Assembly (NCBI RefSeq): GCF_008831285.2
Contig: NC_045148.1
Location: 12,405,183 to 12,469,182, forward strand
Length of the DNA stretch: 64,000 nt
Source of the DNA: Nymphaea colorata
Lineage: Eukaryota; Streptophyta; Magnoliopsida; Nymphaeales; Nymphaeaceae
Direction: 5' to 3'
Numbering within the stretch: position 1 is the stretch's first letter; each line of letters starts with the position of its first letter. Positions 59,306 to 64,000 of the stretch are shown piece by piece. Under the pieces are notes generated by a model that worked only from the letters and a program-made list of their open reading frames with translations, searched no databases and was not told where the DNA came from. The translations under genes and the position numbers were made by a program.

Positions 59306-60541
59306 ATTTTTCCCCTTTTAATTTTTTTTGTCAATATTGCACTATTTTTGTATTTGTGGCTATGCTTTTAGGGAATATGTCTACCTCAATTTATGTAGCT
59401 TACAAAAATAATACATAAGAAGCATTTATTTAACCGCTTAGAAATTAAAAAATTAAAAAGAAAAACACATTTTCCAGTTTTCCTGTACTTACAGCTCAAT
59501 CAATGTTATATCATATATGACTAGCTTATCTAATAGATATTCAACATCTCCAGGTGCGAAACTAAAAAAAATGTGATAGCTATTCAACATCTCGAAGTGT
59601 TAAACTAAAGAAAATACTTTAAATGTGTTACACAAGAAAAATGCAACATTGAATGCCACTTTTCCTGAGGGATAACTTCAAGAAACAAAGTGCCCACGTA
59701 GTGTCAAGGAGCATTATTTACATATCTTTCTAAAAAGCCACAAATATATTTTTCGAGTTTTTATCAGTGAGGCTTTCTCTAGGTATATTTTTGGCAAAAT
59801 TGTTCTCTTTTAGGAAAAGCTTGAGAAAACCTAGGAAATTTAAAAAAAAAAAATCAAAATATTAGGTAATAATAAAATCATAATAAAAATTAAAATAAAA
59901 GATAAAATATTAGGTAAAAATAAAACAAATGAGAAACTAATGTGAAGACAAAAAATATCCAGCTAAAATGGTAAAGTAATAAGTATCATATTGCATCTAT
60001 GAGGTAACATTAAGTACCTAGAACAATAGGAAATAAAACAATGAAACAAAAATTAAAAATTATGAAAACAAATAAATGAACAAAGAAGTGGAAAAATACC
60101 AAAAATTTGATTTCTAACGTTTTCTTTTAGACAAGGCATACTTTTCCCATTTTTGTCATTTTTTTCATGTTTCCCATTAATATCAGGATATTTCTGAAAA
60201 TATTGTGATATATTTGGCTATGCTAAAAAGTTGGAGAAAAATGAAATTCTCCACTTCAGGATTGTAAGCAATGATGCGGAAGGGCTCAAAAATTTATTGT
60301 ATATTGCTTAGAATTCAGAAAGCCACCAACATAAGTTGAGCTTGGAGAGCCAAGGACATTTTGTACTGCAACTCCACCTGTTTAATGACAATAAACTAGT
60401 GTGTAAGGAAAATAGCATGGGAAAGTTTCTTCTTTACAGAATTTCACATTTTTTCCATGCACCATGTGTTAGCAGTATCGCACAATACACAAACATATCA
60501 TTTTTGTGTAAACCAAACTAAAAGGAAGAGCCATCTCTTAC
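59306..60541. other. AT-rich DNA, no gene seen
   Basis: A- and T-rich sequence with runs of A; words such as tattcaacatctcgaagtgt resemble aataacatctcggagtttta near 43700, suggesting a shared old repeat. The upstream LTR expected for the gag at 59.3 kb is not recognisable. The open frame at 60336-60521 has no motif. Confidence 0.4.
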
Positions 60542-60766
60542 TTCCTTTGCATACTTGAATGATGAAAATTGGGAACAGAAGAACCTGAAATGACGCTAAA
60601 TGTTTCTTTTGTTTTAACAATAGAAAAGAAAAATCATCTGGCCTAGACAAGTTTTACTAAACATTGTGTAAATGATAGCATAAATTAGAAAGAACACAAC
60701 TCCGAACAAAAACTCACAATTTCCAATGCTCTCTATGTCCCTCGGCTCCTCATCATCCTTGTTTAG
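60542..60766 (-). other. Two possible small exons of a host transcript
   Basis: On the minus strand, ttcttctaacag/CTAAAC at 60766 and GGAAATT/GTGAGT at 60718 bound a 49-bp exon-like segment. Then catttcag/GTTCTT at 60584 and AAAGGAA/GTAAGA at 60542 bound a 43-bp one, separated by a 133-bp intron-like gap. Joined, they read LNKDDEEPRDIESIGNCSSV and PNFHHSSMQR in one frame. I do not recognise the protein. They could belong to an upstream gene or be leader exons of the PUB4-like gene. Splice signals are the only evidence. Confidence 0.3.
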
Positions 60767-61059
60767 CTGTTAGAAGAAATGATCAGCATAATAAAGGAAG
60801 TAGCACTTATCTAAATTAATGTGTGTGTGTGTGTGTGTGTAACATATACACATGCATATGGACACAAAAAGTAACGAATAGAACTAACAAAAAGTAAGGA
60901 ACAAAACTATCTAGGCAGGAAATTGGGTCCGGCCAAGTGTTATAGCCTTGTAGGTAACAGTGTGTAATGTAGTACAACAAAATAAGCTAATCCTAGGCCA
61001 AATTTGTGCATGGGAGATCAATCTTGCATTGAGGACAGGCATATGCTCATTCAGTGTGT
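60767..61059. other. No gene; GT microsatellite
   Basis: A (GT)n run lies at about 60821-60841. The rest is AT-rich. The open frame at 60960-61181 crosses into the following repeat and has no motif. Confidence 0.4.
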
Positions 61060-61200
61060 GGGATACCAGTACGGATACTGATACATACTCAGGTACGTCC
61101 CAGGTACATGTCTGGCGGTACCGAGTAAGCTCAACGTACCCGAGTACGTATCTGCTACATTTTGGATTCGGTCAAAGTTGACTGAGTCCAAAAAATATCT
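61060..61200. repeat. GTACC-rich dispersed repeat, second copy
   Basis: Contains ataccagtacggatactg, ggtacgtcccaggtacatgt and acgtacccgagtacgtat, then gtcaaagttgactgagtcc, in the same order as at 31000-31200. Ends not defined. Confidence 0.45.
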
Positions 61201-61884
61201 TTATATTAGGGTACGATTTTTTTTCTAATGTTTAAAGAAAACGCAGAACCCTCGACAGGCTCTAGGTATTACCAACTCAGAGCAACAGAACGTCGCCCGA
61301 CCTTTGCTGCTCCGTCATTTTCCGGCACATGCTCCAATTTTTTCAGTGAGAGGCAACGTCTCCAGTGAAGGGTAACGCAGCTCCTGTGGCATTTTGGCGT
61401 CACTGACTTCTCCATCGCTTGATTTGGGGATTTTTTGTTGAAGCTTGAAATTTTATGCTTCATCTTTTTTCCGACAGCCTTTCCCATAACCAGCAAAATA
61501 TCCCATCATCTGGCGACAGGTTTTTTCTGGCAGCCTTTCTCTTTTACATTTTATCATGCCTTTTCCAAATAGTTGTACATTTGTCCCTTTCCCCTTCTTC
61601 GGTTTCAACTTTGAACTGGCCCGTCCACCGGTTTCCTCTTTTTGTTGCTTCAAGTTTGCGTTGCTGGAGATTTTGTAGATTGCTCACAGGCAGTCACCTG
61701 ATTTGGGCGTTTATTGTTCTTCACAGTAGTGTTGTTCGTTGGAGATGACTGTATGCCTTACTGCAGTTTATTCCTTGTGCTAAGTTTGCAAATAATGGCA
61801 CAGTCTAACGTACATACACAGATTTGATATTAGTTTACTTTTTTAATGCGGTTTAGGTGCAGCAGCTGCAGCTTGCCTCTTGCC
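61201..61884. other. No gene seen
   Basis: Mixed-composition DNA between the GTACC repeat and the partial LTR. Open frames overlap on both strands (61269-61496, 61453-61653 and 61455-61748) and none shows a recognisable motif. It may be leader or repeat DNA. Confidence 0.35.
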
Positions 61885-63278
61885 TGTAATGCTCGTTCTT
61901 TTGTTTAAGACAGTTTGGGCTGGAGCGGGTCCAAACCCGGACCCGAGCTCCACTCGTGGAAGGGAGCCCGACGTCACCCTCCTCTCCCTCGTCTTTCCCT
62001 CGTCTCCCTCGTTTCCCCTCTTCGTCTCTCCCTTTGTTGCGACCACAGTGCAGAGACGAGAAAGACGGAGGTCAGTGCGGCGGCGACGGAAGTGGACGGC
62101 GCAGCGGCGACGCTCAGGTGAACCAGCGGTCTCTCTTCCTATGTCTCCCTCTCTCTCCCTTGTTATTCCCCTTTCTGCCAGCCCTCTCTCCCGCACTCTC
62201 TCTCTGTCCAGGCTCTCTGCTCGAGCCCTCTCCTCTTCATCAGTGCCCTCCCTCTGCTCGCACGATCTCTCTTTCCCTCTTTGCACACTCTCGTCTCTCT
62301 CGCGCTCTCTCTGCTCTGCTCACTTCCCTCTGTCGACGCCTCCCTCACCCACGTTCTCTGCTCAAGCACGCTCAGCCCATGCTCACTTCCCTCTGTTAGC
62401 GCCCTCGCTCCCTAGCACCTGCTCTCTCTCTCTCTCTCTTCTCTCACACGCTCTCACCCTCAGCCAAACCTCATACTCACGGCGAACTCCCCTTCTTCTA
62501 ACGGCAGATTTTCCCTTTTGACATGTCTTTTGCAAAAGCTCACCCTATTTACGATTGTTTGGTCGGATTTCAGCTTGAAAACTTGTCTTCCCCCTCATAG
62601 CAGCGACTTTAAGGCATTGGTGGAGGCGGTAGTGAGAAATTTTAGCCGCTTGGAGACACTTGGACTTGTGAGGTGGCTGCCGGAAGGATTGCAATAGTCT
62701 AGACTCTTGATTTGGGGTGAGCAAGGCGTAATTGAGCCTATTTTATTGTATATTTTCCTTTGGAGCACGTATAATTATTGTTTGAGCATGCTAGAATTAG
62801 AAATTGATGATTTAGAAGGCATGCTAGAGATGTCGCTATTTTGGGGAAGTTTATGCCCATTTTGAGACAGACGAGGATCTATGTGTATAAGTGTTTTTCT
62901 AGCATGATGTGTTGATCTTCGAAGCAATAGGGAAGCATGGTATAGATTGTGATGTTGTGGTGAAGGTTTAGAACCGTTTTAGCAAGCTTGGGAAATAGGC
63001 TTCTATTCATGTACATATGCGTTGTATGTTGAGAATCTTAATGGTGTGGAAGACGCCTCAACTATGGAAAACAAGTGAGAATCGCACATGTGATAAGTTG
63101 AATATAAGTTTGAGTTATAATCGTTGGTGGCAACCTCGAGGGTTGGAAAAAGACCCTTTTTGGAGGGCTTCTTGGGTCGACACTCATTTGAGGCGAAGAC
63201 ATACCACGATGATGGTATTTTCAGATTTGTATTGATTGTAAGCGAAACGAGTAGAGAACTTACCATTTTGTATTGATT
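61885..63278 (+). repeat. Left part of the 3-kb gypsy LTR, second location
   Basis: It begins TGTAATGCTCG, like the solo LTR start, and follows it through gcgggtccaaacccg, the pyrimidine-rich stretch (61970-62500), cagcgactttaaggc, tataattattgtttgagcat and ggagggcttcttgggtcgac, up to about 63278 (solo-LTR position near 56575). There the similarity ends. The open frames on both strands at 61843-62521 come from CT-rich repeats within the LTR and are not genes. Divergence from the solo LTR is considerable, so the two copies are from different insertions. Confidence 0.8.
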
Positions 63279-64000
63279 GTAATCGTCACTTGCCCTCGAA
63301 TTTTTCTCTTTTCCCTTTGCCTTTGACTCCTCCTCCTTCTGCCCATTTCACCCATCATCCCCTCCCTCCAGTTCGACCCCTTCTTCTTGTTTGCTATGTC
63401 ACATAGACTCTTCAAAAAGGGGCCGCACACGTGTCGACACAATGCTAATGCTGATGCAGCTCGACACGCACCCTAACTACATCCTTTCTTATCAAAGTTA
63501 CACGGATGCGGGTGTGACCCAAATTCGCACCCAGATTCAGTCAATGTGAGTTGGGTGCGGTCAACCACACCCAACTATTTTTGTCAACTGTCGACGCGCA
63601 CCCAGACTCGCGTTTGACATGCACCTGACTCTCGTCAAACGCGAGTCCGATGCGGTCAACCCGCATCATGGACATTTTGGTCCATTTTTTGTATTTTTTT
63701 ATGTATGTAAAAACCAATTTAAGGCACGATATTGTGCCTTCCCGCTGCTCTCTTTGACGTCTCCTTCTACTGCTTTCTCTCCATCTTCTACCTCCATCGG
63801 CGGTGTAGAAACAAAATGTGCACGAGAGAAGAGGAAAGCACACGGATGTAACGTGGAAAACCCTCGACTCGAGGGAAGAAAAACCACGGGTGAGGAGGTC
63901 TGGTGCCCACTAGCCTCCAGACACTCTCTCTCTTCAACACTTCATTAACACAAAGATTAGGGTTTACAGAAGTATAAGTAGTCCTAATTAGGACAAACCG
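63279..64000. other. Repeat-derived DNA, no gene seen
   Basis: At about 63396 tgctatgtcacatagactct resembles the CTATGTSACA MITE ends. 63430-63660 holds cgacacgcaccc and gggtgcggtcaacc words also seen near 42290-42350. The last 200 bp, read on the minus strand (taatgaagtgttgaagagag, then ccgtggtttttcttccctcg), look like part of a plant retroelement LTR. No borders could be set and the open frames lack motifs. Confidence 0.35.

Noticed and set aside
61843-62521. Long overlapping frames on both strands near 62 kb
   Set aside because: They read a CT-rich part of the 3-kb LTR, also present in the solo LTR with different frames; composition, not selection, keeps them open.

Overview
This window looks like nuclear DNA of a land plant, most likely a flowering plant with a large, transposon-rich genome. 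One host gene can be recognised with confidence, and almost everything else is repeats and broken transposable elements. The evidence is plant-type Ty1/copia and Ty3/gypsy (chromovirus-like) pol genes, a BED/DUF659 hAT transposase, and a plant-specific U-box/ARM ubiquitin ligase split by very long introns. I saw no rRNA, tRNA or CRISPR. The species cannot be told from the sequence.

The host gene is a PUB4-like U-box E3 ligase on the minus strand, with four coding exons at 45211-44936, 40791-40675, 40584-38536 and 13471-13412. Together they encode about 833 residues: UND N-terminal domain, U-box, ARM repeats and the C-terminal tail. The last 19 codons lie 25 kb from the rest, behind a 25,064-bp intron that holds most of the transposons of the left half. 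Intron 2 is only 90 bp. Intron 1 is 4.1 kb and carries a 238-bp duplication of its own 3' splice region. A possible 5' untranslated exon lies at 45468-45371.

Layout: 0-1.7 kb is AT-rich and without genes. 1.7-6.5 kb is a degenerate satellite with a monomer near 114 bp. 6.5-13.4 kb is intergenic, with three smaller tandem repeats. 13.5-38.5 kb is host intron 3, holding a gypsy gag remnant (minus), LTR-like DNA, a chimeric copia element (16.1-21.9 kb), a gypsy integrase end with chromodomain plus a long LTR (21.9-26.6 kb), a gypsy protease-to-integrase segment interrupted by a non-autonomous hAT (26.6-30.2 kb), MITEs, and a 5'-truncated copia element (33.1-37.5 kb). 46.3-52.5 kb is a mosaic of gypsy fragments on both strands, including a 2.2-kb element flanked by inverted arms. 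52.5-55.2 kb is a hAT element with perfect 8-bp target duplications. 55.3-58.3 kb is a 2,989-bp solo LTR with a perfect 5-bp target duplication. Both are inserted into one old gypsy gag-protease region whose gag continues to 59.3 kb. A paralogous stretch at 48.72-48.80 kb lacks both insertions and shows the sequence before insertion. 59.3-64 kb holds two possible small exons, repeats and a partial second copy of the 3-kb LTR.

No retroelement or transposon here appears intact. All coding parts carry stops, frameshifts or deletions, so the transposable elements are treated as fossils. The U-box gene has open reading frames and good splice sites and is probably functional.
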